Below the pieces are notes generated by a model that saw nothing but the letters and a program-made list of their open reading frames with translations, made no database searches and was not told the DNA's origin. A DNA stretch of 36,617 bases from Acidimicrobiaceae bacterium (GTDB lineage: Bacteria > Actinomycetota > Acidimicrobiia > Acidimicrobiales > RAAP-2), in contig PKXA01000044.1 in NCBI GenBank assembly GCA_003133325.1, forward strand, positions 1 through 36,617, given 5' to 3'. Positions within the stretch are counted from its first letter, which is position 1, and every line of letters begins with the position of its first letter. Shown one piece after another: positions 24,037 to 31,288 of the stretch. The translations under genes and the position numbers were made by a program.

Positions 24037-25190
24037 CGAACCCGTTCCTGTTCACCGACGAGCACGAAGAGTTCCGGCTCTCCGTTCGGGGACTTGCCGA
24101 GTCCCGCTTCTCTGGCACTTACCTCGAAAAGGCAAAGAGCGACAAATATCCTTCCGACGAGCTGCGCCAACTCGGTGACGCAGGTATCACCGGGCTCCTC
24201 GTAGATGTCGGGGACGGCGGACAGGGAGCAGATGCTCTCACGCTCGGCATAGCGGTCGAGGAAATGTCGCATGCAAATCTCACGGTCGGCTACCTGGTAT
24301 TCGGCTCGACGGTGGCTTGTCACGTCGTTGCTCAGCACGCGAGCCCGGAAGCGAAGGGCAAATGGCTCCCTGGTTTGCTGGCCGGTGACTCCGTCTCGGC
24401 CCTCGCTCTCACCGAACCCGAGTCGGGATCGGATGCCGCGGCAATGCGCACAACCGCTTCCCGCGTCGACAGGGGCTGGATCCTCAATGGAGAGAAGACC
24501 TCAGTCACCGCGGTGGTCCATGCCGACGTCATCATCGTCTTCGCCAAGACCGACCAGTCGGCCGGAGCTCGCGGTGTGACAGCCTTTCTCGTCGACGCCA
24601 ATGACCCAACGGTCACCAGCCACCCGTTCGACGACCCCGGCAACAAACCCCTCGGTCGGGGGTCGGTCGTCTTCGACGGCACGTTCGTGCCCGACGACCA
24701 CATGCTCGGGGCGCTCGGCGATGGGTTTCGGATCGTCATGCACGAGTTCGATCTCACCCGCACGCTCATCGGGCTGATCCTCACGGGGGGTGCCCAGAAG
24801 GCTCTCGACATGACGGCGGAATATGTGACACAGCGTCATGCCTTCGGGCAACAGATCTCTCGTTTTCAGGGCGTCTCGTTCCCCATCGCCGAGCACACCA
24901 CCTACGTCGAGGCGCTGAGAATGTTGTCCTATCGCTCGTTGGGCTTGCGGGTCGCCGGCCGTCCCCATTCACGTGAGGCAGCAATGGTGAAGTGGTGGGG
25001 GCCGGAGGTCGCATTCAACGCCATCAAGGACTGCATCGTGCTGCACGGTCATGTCGCCTATTCCGATGAGCTGCCCTTACAGTCGATGCTTCGCGACGTG
25101 TCCGCCTACTTCATCGGCGACGGGACACCACAAATCCAAAAGCTGGTGATCGCCCGCGATGTACTCGGGCGCGACGCGGTCGGATCATGA
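24033..25190 (+). CDS. Acyl-CoA dehydrogenase
   Basis: A 385-residue FAD-dependent acyl-CoA dehydrogenase. FAD/substrate motif ALTEPESGSDAAAM near residue 125; NGEKTSVT; helix segment RHAFGQQISRFQGVSFPIAE; terminal motif GDGTPQIQKLVIARDVLG. The catalytic base of medium-chain enzymes is Glu in YEGT; here the position is Asp363 (GDGT). The alternative isovaleryl-type Glu position has Thr (FDLTRTL). Asp as base has been reported in some alicyclic acyl-CoA dehydrogenases, which would fit the proposed substrate, but this is inference. ATGA overlap with the preceding gene. Confidence 0.9.
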   Translation: MTNPFLFTDEHEEFRLSVRGLAESRFSGTYLEKAKSDKYPSDELRQLGDAGITGLLVDVGDGGQGADALTLGIAVEEMSHANLTVGYLVFGSTVACHVVAQHASPEAKGKWLPGLLAGDSVSALALTEPESGSDAAAMRTTASRVDRGWILNGEKTSVTAVVHADVIIVFAKTDQSAGARGVTAFLVDANDPTVTSHPFDDPGNKPLGRGSVVFDGTFVPDDHMLGALGDGFRIVMHEFDLTRTLIGLILTGGAQKALDMTAEYVTQRHAFGQQISRFQGVSFPIAEHTTYVEALRMLSYRSLGLRVAGRPHSREAAMVKWWGPEVAFNAIKDCIVLHGHVAYSDELPLQSMLRDVSAYFIGDGTPQIQKLVIARDVLGRDAVGS

Positions 25191-25201
25191 AAGGAGCAGC
25201 C

Positions 25202-26389
25202 ATGCGAGACGTCGTGATCGCCGGTGTGGGGATGACCCAGTTCGGTAAATTGCCCGACCGTAGTCTGAAGTCACTTACGAGCGAAGCGGTCGACGAGGCA
25301 TTGGCCGACGCTCACGCGGATCCAGAGGAAGCCGAGTTCGTGTATTTCTCCAACGTCGCCGGCGGCCGCCTACAGGAACAGGACGCCATTCGTGGCCAGG
25401 TCTGGCTCAGCGACTCGGTTCTTGCCGGCGTGCCGTTGGTTAACGTCGAGAATGCGTGCGCATCCGGTTCGACGGCAGTGCATCAAGCTTGGCTGTCGGT
25501 TGCGTCGGGCGCCGTCGACGTGGCCGTGGCGGTGGGCGCCGAGAAACTCCATGTTCCCGACAAAGCTCGCGCCTTCAAGGCGATGACCTCCGGCGTCGAC
25601 CAGGACCGCCTGGAGGAGTTCGCCTCCCTGCTCGGCGGTGACTCGACGTCGCGTTCGATGTTCATGGACATCTACGCCCGCTTCGCGCTCGACTACATGG
25701 AGCGAACCGGCGCCACAAGGGAGGACTTCGCACGAGTGTCGGTGAAGAACCACGGCCATGGCGCCCTCAATCCCAAGGCCCACTACGGTGTTTCGCTGAC
25801 GCTCGAGGACGTGTTGTCGGCGCGGGAGATCAGCGGACCGTTGACGCTTCCCATGTGCGCCCCGATGGGAGATGGGGCCGCCGCGGGGATCATCACGACG
25901 CCCGAGCGGGCGCACGCGTGGGGTGCCGAGCCGGTTCGATTGCTCGGCGTCGCGATCGGCTCAGGCAAGGTAGGCACCGCTGAAGGCCGCCTCGTCACGG
26001 AGACAGCGCGCCGGGCCTACGAACGTGCTGGTATCACCCCTGTGGACGTGGACGTCGTCGAGTGCCACGACGCCACCGCTCCGGCCGAGTTGATCGTCAT
26101 GGAGCAGCTCGGTCTGTGCGCTGAGGGCGAAGCACCCAAGCTTCTGCTTGCCGGTGAGACCACACTGGGTGGACGACTGCCGGTCAACCCGAGCGGGGGC
26201 CTCGAGAGCAAGGGGCATCCCTTGGGAGCGACGGGAATCGCACAGTTGGTGGAACTCGCCGACCAGCTGCGACATCGATGCGGTGACCGCCAAATTGCGA
26301 ACCTACGCATCGCTTTGGCCGAGAATGCCGGTGGCTACCTCGGTCCCGACGCCGCCGCTGCCGCCGTGGTCATCCTGGGGTCGATATAG
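25202..26389 (+). CDS. SCP-x/Ltp-type thiolase
   Basis: A 395-residue thiolase-superfamily protein. Nucleophile Cys86 in NACASGS; His289 in VECHDAT; His339 in LESKGHPLGATG. The second catalytic Cys of classical thiolases (CxGGG) is absent: the C-terminal motif is ENAGGYLG with Tyr379. This is the SCP-x/Ltp subgroup, containing both beta-ketoacyl-CoA thiolases and steroid side-chain retro-aldolases. The latter need a DUF35 partner, which I do not see here. The ATG at 25202 has AAGGAG five bases upstream and is preferred over the overlapping ATG at 25187. Likely final chain-shortening step. Confidence 0.88.
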   Translation: MRDVVIAGVGMTQFGKLPDRSLKSLTSEAVDEALADAHADPEEAEFVYFSNVAGGRLQEQDAIRGQVWLSDSVLAGVPLVNVENACASGSTAVHQAWLSVASGAVDVAVAVGAEKLHVPDKARAFKAMTSGVDQDRLEEFASLLGGDSTSRSMFMDIYARFALDYMERTGATREDFARVSVKNHGHGALNPKAHYGVSLTLEDVLSAREISGPLTLPMCAPMGDGAAAGIITTPERAHAWGAEPVRLLGVAIGSGKVGTAEGRLVTETARRAYERAGITPVDVDVVECHDATAPAELIVMEQLGLCAEGEAPKLLLAGETTLGGRLPVNPSGGLESKGHPLGATGIAQLVELADQLRHRCGDRQIANLRIALAENAGGYLGPDAAAAAVVILGSI

Positions 26390-26473
26390 TGGGCATCGAT
26401 TCCGCAACTCGTGCGTCCGGCGACCAACATCTCGATTCTGGGACGGCGTGCGTCAGGTAGAGGCCAGGGTGTG

Positions 26474-27043
26474 ATGGCAAGAGCGAGGGTAACCACGGTC
26501 GAAGCCATTCGATCCAAAGCGGCGACCTTGTTCGAACGACAGGGTTATGCAAAGACCAGTCTCGAGGACATCGCCAAAGCCGTCGGCGTCTCCAAACCGA
26601 CGGTGTACGCCTACGTGGGCTCCAAGTCGGAACTGCTCGAGCAGATCGTCATAGAAGTGATGGTGACTCTCGATGACGGTTTGATGGCGATTCTGGACAA
26701 CCAGGACTCGGCCGAGGCCAAGTTGCGCGCGTCCATCCTCTTGCAGGCGCGAGCAGCAGCCGATCAACGGAACTACTACCAACTCTTGTTCTCCGAGCAA
26801 CCGGACCTCTCCGCCGCAATGCAAGACCGGGTCAACGAGTGGGCGCGCTCGATTAACCACCGATACGCCAAATTGATCGATCAGTGTCGAGACGAAGGGG
26901 TTCTATCGACCGACATCGACCCGATGGTGGCGGCGAACCTCATTCTCGGCATGATGACGTCGGTGAGTCGATGGTATCGACAGCGAAACCGATTCTCGCC
27001 CGAAGAGATCGGCGACCAGGCCTTTCGCATGATCGCTCTGTGA
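26474..27043 (+). CDS. TetR-family regulator, end of catabolic operon
   Basis: A 189-residue TetR regulator. HTH at about 10-55: IRSKAATLFERQGYAKTSLE, then DIAKAVGVSKPTVYAYVGSK. The C-terminal domain has a helix with RSINHRYAKLIDQCRDEGVL. Start either GTG 26471 or the adjacent ATG 26474; upstream frame to 26411 is not supported. It lies 84 bases after the thiolase on the same strand, with no clear promoter of its own, so it may be the operon's own repressor. The 33-bp inverted repeat at 18.5 kb is the best candidate target. It is not closely related to the TetR at 15.9 kb. Confidence 0.85.
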   Translation: MARARVTTVEAIRSKAATLFERQGYAKTSLEDIAKAVGVSKPTVYAYVGSKSELLEQIVIEVMVTLDDGLMAILDNQDSAEAKLRASILLQARAAADQRNYYQLLFSEQPDLSAAMQDRVNEWARSINHRYAKLIDQCRDEGVLSTDIDPMVAANLILGMMTSVSRWYRQRNRFSPEEIGDQAFRMIAL

Positions 27044-27085
27044 GAGGCGGGCTGCAATCCCGTACCCGGTGATGCTCATAGTTGC

Positions 27086-27115
27086 AATTGGTCACAAAGA
27101 TCCCAGTGATCAATT
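27086..27115. repeat. Imperfect inverted repeat after the TetR gene
   Basis: AATTGGTCAC-N10-GTGATCAATT, 10-bp arms with one mismatch, lies 43 bases after the TetR stop. No T-run follows. It may be a weak terminator for the catabolic operon or a protein-binding site. The rest of 27044-27322 shows no supported gene. Confidence 0.35.
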
Positions 27116-27322
27116 CGGGACCTGTGGACTGCGGCACGGCATCACGGATTGAATCGCGGTGGTGTCAGTCTGGGATTCCCGGCCGATTCATCCGCGAGGG
27201 CTCATGATGAAGGAACAGGCTCGGCCGCTGCCGGTGAACCACAGATGAGCCGGGTCACAGAAGCGCCACCGGTCGGTTCCCCATTTTATTCTGTGCGAGC
27301 ATCCCCAGCCGCACACTCGCCC

Positions 27323-27457
27323 TCATCCACCTGGGGGAAACAGCGACGCCTTGCTCAGCTGAGCCCGCTCCGCCACCTCGGCCAGGCCGACGCCTCCGAA
27401 GCCGCGAGCCGCAAACAGTTCTTCGGCAGCGTTGAGGAGTCGCTCCCGCGACGGCAT
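27323..27457 (-). pseudogene. Truncated TetR gene (HTH-only fragment)
   Basis: Within the second copy of the duplicated segment, ATG 27457 opens a 44-codon frame matching the first 40 residues of the TetR at 15.9 kb (MPSRERLLNAAEELFAARGF...). It breaks into unrelated sequence after KASLF and stops. The recognition helix is kept but the ligand-binding and dimerisation domain is gone. Of the codon differences, Gln to Glu and Gly to Ala are conservative, so the fragment could derive from a related paralogue rather than from decay of this copy. Most likely non-functional. Confidence 0.8.
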
Positions 27458-27693
27458 CTTGGCTGAGTCCCGTGCGATCGGGCGAAGATATCCAATCGAT
27501 CGGACGAAAACAGGTTCGCACGACGCAACCCAGAGGCACGGTTCAGATCGTTCCCTCGAGCACGGTGCGGGCGACAAGCTCCGGGTCGTCGCAAACCGGG
27601 ACGTGCCCGCAACCTTTCAGCTCGATCCACCGAGCCGATGTCGGCAGTTGGTCGCTGTACTGACAGGTGCGGCGGTTGAGCAACCAGTCGCGG
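27337..27693. repeat. Segmental duplication, copy 2 (remnant)
   Basis: A second copy of 15805-16161, offset by exactly 11,532 bp, same orientation and length. The operator's right arm (CGATCGGA) is unchanged, while the left arm has one substitution (TGCGATCG) and the -10 is TATCTT instead of TATATT. Flanks are unrelated to copy 1 on both sides. CACCGGTCGG occurs in direct orientation 61 bases before and 41 bases after the block (27267-27276, 27734-27743); whether these relate to its arrival is unclear. Confidence 0.9.
27543..27693 (-). pseudogene. C-terminal fragment of the alpha/beta hydrolase gene
   Basis: The last 50 codons of the hydrolase at 16.0 kb are repeated here, including the catalytic-His region, ending in a TGA at 27545-27543. 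Several substitutions are present (for example GTS at the end becomes GTI). The nucleophile and oxyanion regions are missing, so the fragment cannot be an enzyme. Confidence 0.8.
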
Positions 27694-27772
27694 AGGCATC
27701 ACCGGTCAAGCCACTCTCAACAGGGAGTCATTTCACCGGTCGGAGCGACAGAATGGCCACCAAGGCAGCACA

Positions 27773-29146
27773 ATGGGTGTTGTGAATCAGACTCGCAGTG
27801 GTCCCCGAGACCTGACCGTCGTTGCTGTGCCGCTGTATTTCGGGGGCATGGCCGCCGAATATCTCTGGCTGCACCGACAGGCTGCAAGGCGGGGACCGAC
27901 TGCCGGTGACTATGAGCTGCATGACACGTTGACCAGCTTGGCCATGGGTGTCGGGAGTCTGGTGGCGCCCTTGTTTGTTCCCAAGTTGCTCCGACCGTTC
28001 ACACCAGGTCGGGGACGATACGGCAAGACGGTGGTCGCCGTCGCGCTCGGAGCTGCAGCTCTGACCACGGTGGCTGACATGGTGGCCGATCGGGCCGGTG
28101 ATCACGGCGGTCGCGGAGGATCTGATGCGGCCGATTCCTCGCAGTTGATCGATGGCACGGACGAAGGCTCGCCGGTCACCGGGCGCAGCCGGCGACGAGC
28201 GTTGGCCCGGTCGGCCCGTAAGGTCGCATCGGTGGGTGGAGTGGTTGCCGTCGCGGTGGGCGCGGTGGCCGTGACGACTACGTGGGCCTCACGAATGACG
28301 CCTGAGCGACTGTGGCGGCGCAGATTCCTTCCCGCGTTGGGTACCGGCCCTCTGGCGTTGGCGCTCGCCATCGGGGGGTGGGACTTCATCTACTACTGGA
28401 ATCACCGGCTCATGCACGAGACCCGGTACATGTGGGCGATTCACGTGGTGCATCATTCGAGTGAGCACTACAACCTGTCGACCGCCCTGCGCCAACCGGT
28501 AGCTGATGCCCTCGGCACTTTCTTGCCCTACGGCATCTTGTGCCTCTTCGGGATCAGTCCCGAATTGATCACGACTGCCCGTGGCGTGAACCTGCTTTAC
28601 CAGTTTTGGATTCATACCGAAACTATTGACCGATTGGGCCCCACCGAAGCAGTTCTCAATACTCCGTCACATCACCGTGTCCATCACGGGTCCAATTTGC
28701 AGTACCTCGATCGCAATCACGGCAGTATTCTTATCGTTTGGGACCGACTCTTCGGCACGTTCGAGCCTGAAGTCCAACCCGTTGTGTATGGACTCACCAA
28801 GAACATCAATTCCTTCAACCTCGGTCGGGTTGCGACCCACGAGTACGCGGACATGATGCGCGACGTAGCCCGGTCGAACAGTTGGGGTGATCGCCTCTCC
28901 TTCGTACTCCGGGGTCCCGGTTGGGCCACCCGACATCGGCCGGAGGGGGTCGTTGCGAATGCCGATACGCAGGGGAGATCGGATATGCAGTTGTCGGAAT
29001 CTGACGGAGCCGAGCCGAGCCGAGCCGCCTTACCCCCTCAGGGCATCGCTGATCCGAAAACCCCGGTGGACGCGAGGGTGTCATCCCGGTCCCCTCATGA
29101 CGATGGCCTCCAGCCGATACCTGGCAGGCGTGAGTTCGGGCCGTGA
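27773..29146 (+). CDS. Fatty acid hydroxylase/sterol desaturase-family membrane protein
   Basis: A 457-residue integral membrane diiron oxygenase. The histidine clusters of the family are clear: HRLMH near residue 209, HVVHH near 223, and HRVHH near 301, plus HTE and HEY nearby. Hydrophobic segments lie around 15-35, 85-105, 155-175 and 190-205. A hydrophilic insertion rich in Gly, Asp and Arg (about 105-150) sits between the early helices. The last 75 residues are low-complexity and low-confidence. Such enzymes hydroxylate or desaturate lipids and sterols using O2. The gene is downstream of the duplicated remnant, not in the main operon, but could supply oxygenated substrate. Start ATG 27773 or GTG 27782; no strong ribosome-binding site. 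Confidence 0.83.
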   Translation: MGVVNQTRSGPRDLTVVAVPLYFGGMAAEYLWLHRQAARRGPTAGDYELHDTLTSLAMGVGSLVAPLFVPKLLRPFTPGRGRYGKTVVAVALGAAALTTVADMVADRAGDHGGRGGSDAADSSQLIDGTDEGSPVTGRSRRRALARSARKVASVGGVVAVAVGAVAVTTTWASRMTPERLWRRRFLPALGTGPLALALAIGGWDFIYYWNHRLMHETRYMWAIHVVHHSSEHYNLSTALRQPVADALGTFLPYGILCLFGISPELITTARGVNLLYQFWIHTETIDRLGPTEAVLNTPSHHRVHHGSNLQYLDRNHGSILIVWDRLFGTFEPEVQPVVYGLTKNINSFNLGRVATHEYADMMRDVARSNSWGDRLSFVLRGPGWATRHRPEGVVANADTQGRSDMQLSESDGAEPSRAALPPQGIADPKTPVDARVSSRSPHDDGLQPIPGRREFGP

Positions 29147-29509
29147 GTGGAGCGCTCATAGGCGATTTCGTGCGCGATCCGTGCGCGTAGGGGCGGAAGA
29201 CAGGGGTCGACAGCGGTCAGCAGCGGCCACCAGCGGCCAATCGAAATTGCCATCCAGGTGGCAGTATGTGAATCCCTGCAGGTCAGAAGCTAGGCCGGTC
29301 TGAATTCCCGGCGCAGAGGCCGAGGGTTCGCGTCCCTTCACCTCCACCCGCGAGATACCCTGGTCAGGGGCTAGTGAGCATGGGCCGGCGGGCGTCGGGG
29401 ACGCTGGCGTTGATCCGGTCCACGGGTCTCAGCGGGACTCAATCGGCACCGAGGTCGTCAGTTTGTGAGTTAGCCTCCAGATGCGATACGGATCAGTTGT
29501 CATTAATAT
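29147..29509. other. Gene-free stretch with tRNA-3'-half-like sequence
   Basis: No supported gene. Contains clustered CAGCGG units around 29206-29240, a tRNA-3'-like element at 29300-29348, and one CGGGACTCAA (29433-29442), a 10-mer found again in tandem after the next two genes. Confidence 0.5.
29300..29348 (+). other. tRNA-3'-half-like sequence, copy 1
   Basis: AGAGGCCGAGGGTTCG (29315-29330) continues as a T-arm (GAGGG, loop TTCGCGT, CCCTT) followed by a 7-base acceptor-like strand and ACC. Distances fit a tRNA, but the presumptive anticodon stem pairs at only three positions and no matching 5' acceptor strand (GGAGGTG) was found upstream. It is likely a tRNA or tmRNA 3' remnant, such as an attachment site, not a working gene. 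Confidence 0.45.
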
Positions 29510-30106
29510 GTGGACCGCTGGGAGATGATCGCTGCGACGCTCGTGAAAAGGAATCGGGAGAAGGCCGGACTTTCTCAACGGGCGCTGGCGGTGCGCTCGG
29601 GGGTTCCCCAGCCGGTGATCTCCCGGATCGAGTCCGGCCGTGAGCAACCTGGCCTTCCGTTGCTTGGAAAGATCCTTGCGGGTCTAAGGGTTGAGGTGAC
29701 CATCAGCGACCGGTTGGCCGACCACCGGGTCACCGCGGAAGAGGCTGCCAGAAGCGTCGCCCAGGCTTTGACGGGCGGCAATACGGAGAACGCATTCCGG
29801 ACGTGCCTCGAGCTCGCGGACGACTTGGCAGCAGTCACGTCCATTCGGCTCACCGAGCTCGTCGGCGACCGCCCTGCGCTCACCGGCGATAGCAGGTATG
29901 ACGCTCTGGTGGCGGCGATCAGCGAGGATGCGTGCGAGCGTGCCGACATCCCTGTGCCGGCATGGGTGAAAGAGCCCGAGCGCAGAGTCGATCGTTGGTA
30001 TCTCACCGATATAGCGTCTCTCCGTGAGCTTGCCGACGAGGAGACCCCGCCGGTATTCCGGCGCCACGGCGTCTTCATCCTCGCGGACGAGTTGGCTCGT
30101 GCCTGA
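29510..30106 (+). CDS. XRE-family HTH protein, probable antitoxin
   Basis: A 198-residue protein with an N-terminal XRE helix-turn-helix (KRNREKAGLSQRALAVRSGV, then PQPVISRIESGREQPGLPLL, residues about 13-55). After a linker come conserved segments TCLELADDLAAVTSI and VPAWVKEPERRVDRWYLTDI. In actinobacteria this layout precedes a DUF6036-type nucleotidyltransferase gene, as here, so it is probably the antitoxin and autoregulator. Start GTG 29510 (ATG 29525 possible); AT-rich sequence CATTAATA just upstream, no Shine-Dalgarno. The stop TGA overlaps the ATG of the next gene (TGATG). The HTH call is firm; the antitoxin role is inferred from the neighbour. Confidence 0.75.
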   Translation: MDRWEMIAATLVKRNREKAGLSQRALAVRSGVPQPVISRIESGREQPGLPLLGKILAGLRVEVTISDRLADHRVTAEEAARSVAQALTGGNTENAFRTCLELADDLAAVTSIRLTELVGDRPALTGDSRYDALVAAISEDACERADIPVPAWVKEPERRVDRWYLTDIASLRELADEETPPVFRRHGVFILADELARA

Positions 30107-30644
30107 TGCTCTCGGAAGGTGATGCCGAGCCGCACTCGACGAGCTCGTCAAGGTCCTGGAACGAGAACACCGACGATCGAGGATCTACATCGTCGGCGGT
30201 GCGGCGCTCATGTTGCACTTCGGAGCACGTGTCGCGACAAAGGGCATCGACGCCCAGATCACGCCGCTCGACGAGGTCCAACCCCTGATCCTGGAGGTTG
30301 CTCGTCGTCGGGGCCTTGCAGACGACTGGCTCAATGGCGCCGCCGCCATGTATGTCCCCCCACACGTCGACGACCCGAACCCGACGATCCTCATCGAGAC
30401 CGAACACGTCATTGCCTCTGTCGCCTCGGCCCAGATGCTCCTGGCTATGAAGATCCGGGCAAGCCGCGGGAGGCAGGACCTGGGCGACATCATCTTCTTG
30501 GTCGGTGAGGTCGGCGTCAGCTCTGTGGCGGCTGCAGTGGAGCTCTACGAGCGTTTCTATCCCGAAGACCCATTGAGGGACCGGGCCTTGCGGATGCTGG
30601 AAGCGATCTTTTCCGAGGGAGCTGATCGCACACTGCATCAGTAG
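30106..30644 (+). pseudogene. Frameshifted nucleotidyltransferase-like toxin (DUF6036/AbiEii type)
   Basis: ATG 30106 overlaps the stop of the XRE gene and starts MLSEGDAEP. The coding signal then jumps by one base near 30130 to another frame, ALDELVKVLERE..., which runs to 30644 without an upstream start codon. The main frame has the nucleotidyltransferase motif YIVGGAALMLHFGARVATKG, then IDAQ. The usual DxD-type pair is degraded: the first Asp position (TRDID in relatives) is Gly (TKGID). The internal ATG 30210 would lack the GG motif. So it is either a decayed toxin, a -1 frameshift product, or affected by a sequencing error. The frameshift plus the lost Asp argue for decay. Confidence 0.65.
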
Positions 30645-30650
30645 CCGCGG

Positions 30651-30670
30651 CGGGACTCAACGGGACTCAA
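30651..30670. repeat. Tandem CGGGACTCAA pair after the toxin gene
   Basis: Two head-to-tail copies of CGGGACTCAA start seven bases after the toxin stop codon. A third copy lies at 29433-29442 upstream of the XRE gene. The three copies bracket the gene pair in direct orientation. Confidence 0.7.
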
Positions 30671-30740
30671 GTGCTGCCCGAACATGCCCCACGGTGCCCT
30701 TCTCTGTCGTCGCTGACCAGCGGCTTCTTCCAAACGTCCA

Positions 30741-30809
30741 GCTCAGCTGGGGTGCCACCGCTACGTTCGCAATGTAGAGGCCGAGGGTTCGAGTCCCTCA
30801 ACGCCCACC
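30741..30809 (+). other. tRNA-like sequence with intact 3' half, anticodon CGC
   Basis: From 30761 the geometry is that of a tRNA: stem CTACG, 7-base loop TTCGCAA (anticodon CGC, alanine), stem TGTAG, 5-base variable region AGGCC, T-stem GAGGG/CCCTC with loop TTCGAGT, then a 7-base acceptor strand and ACC. GCTCAGCTGG at 30741 resembles a D-arm start, but the D-stem does not close. The bases where the 5' acceptor strand should lie do not pair with AACGCCC. Best read as a damaged tRNA or tRNA-derived attachment site. Confidence 0.5.
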
Positions 30810-30962
30810 GACTCGTTGACCTGCATCTTTGCGGTACCAATCGGAACGGTGCGCGAACCGCGGTCCAGGTGGACGAAGGTTGGCTGCCAACTCGACCTCT
30901 TTTGCAGCCGGCCCGCTGTTCTCAGCCGATGACGGGCCGTCGAGGCGGCATTCGATATTCCA

Positions 30963-31202
30963 GTGCGAAAAGTCACCTCTGAAGAGGTGATGACCCATGC
31001 CGCAGCCTTGCTCCAGTTGGCAGCTGACCTCGGACTGAGCTGCCCGCGTCTGCGGCGCGACGGTACCGTCGTCGTCCACAGCGACGAGGCCGGCTACCTG
31101 GCCACGACTCGTCTGTCGGCGACCGCCTCTGAGCTCATTGGCACCTATGTACACGTCATCACCGACGATGCGCCCGGTGCGACAGACGCTCTGGAGATGT
31201 GA
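30963..31202 (+). CDS. Small unrecognised protein
   Basis: A 79-residue frame (GTG 30963), or 70 residues from ATG 30990, with clear third-position G/C bias. It contains an alanine-rich helix (THAAALLQLAADLGL) followed by a compact strand-rich part (PRLRRDGTVVVHSDEAGYLA). No known family. Its stop overlaps a GTG that opens a 21-codon frame (31199-31264, MTAAEALDDLSPPWNIFDGSP), suggesting an operon whose second gene is truncated. Function unknown. Bases 30671-30740 and 30810-30962 show nothing supportable. Confidence 0.5.
   Translation: MRKVTSEEVMTHAAALLQLAADLGLSCPRLRRDGTVVVHSDEAGYLATTRLSATASELIGTYVHVITDDAPGATDALEM
30973..30990. promoter_or_regulatory. Palindrome at the start of a small ORF
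   Basis: TCACCTC-TGAA-GAGGTGA, perfect 7-bp arms, ends on the first base of ATG 30990 and includes the purine-rich GAAGAGG. As RNA it would hide a ribosome-binding site; as DNA it could be an operator. No regulator identified. Confidence 0.4.
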
Positions 31203-31288
31203 CCGCCGCCGAAGCTCTCGACGACTTGTCGCCACCCTGGAACATCTTCGATGGTTCTCCTTGATGACTAGGACTTTCCTCAACATGA

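Noticed and set aside
23115-24338. 407-codon minus-strand frame
   Set aside because: Antisense to the crotonase and acyl-CoA dehydrogenase genes; Ser/Ala/Arg-rich with no motif.
30741-30809. Working tRNA-Ala(CGC) gene
   Set aside because: The 3' half is convincing, but neither the D-stem nor the 5' acceptor strand pairs, so it is listed only as tRNA-like.
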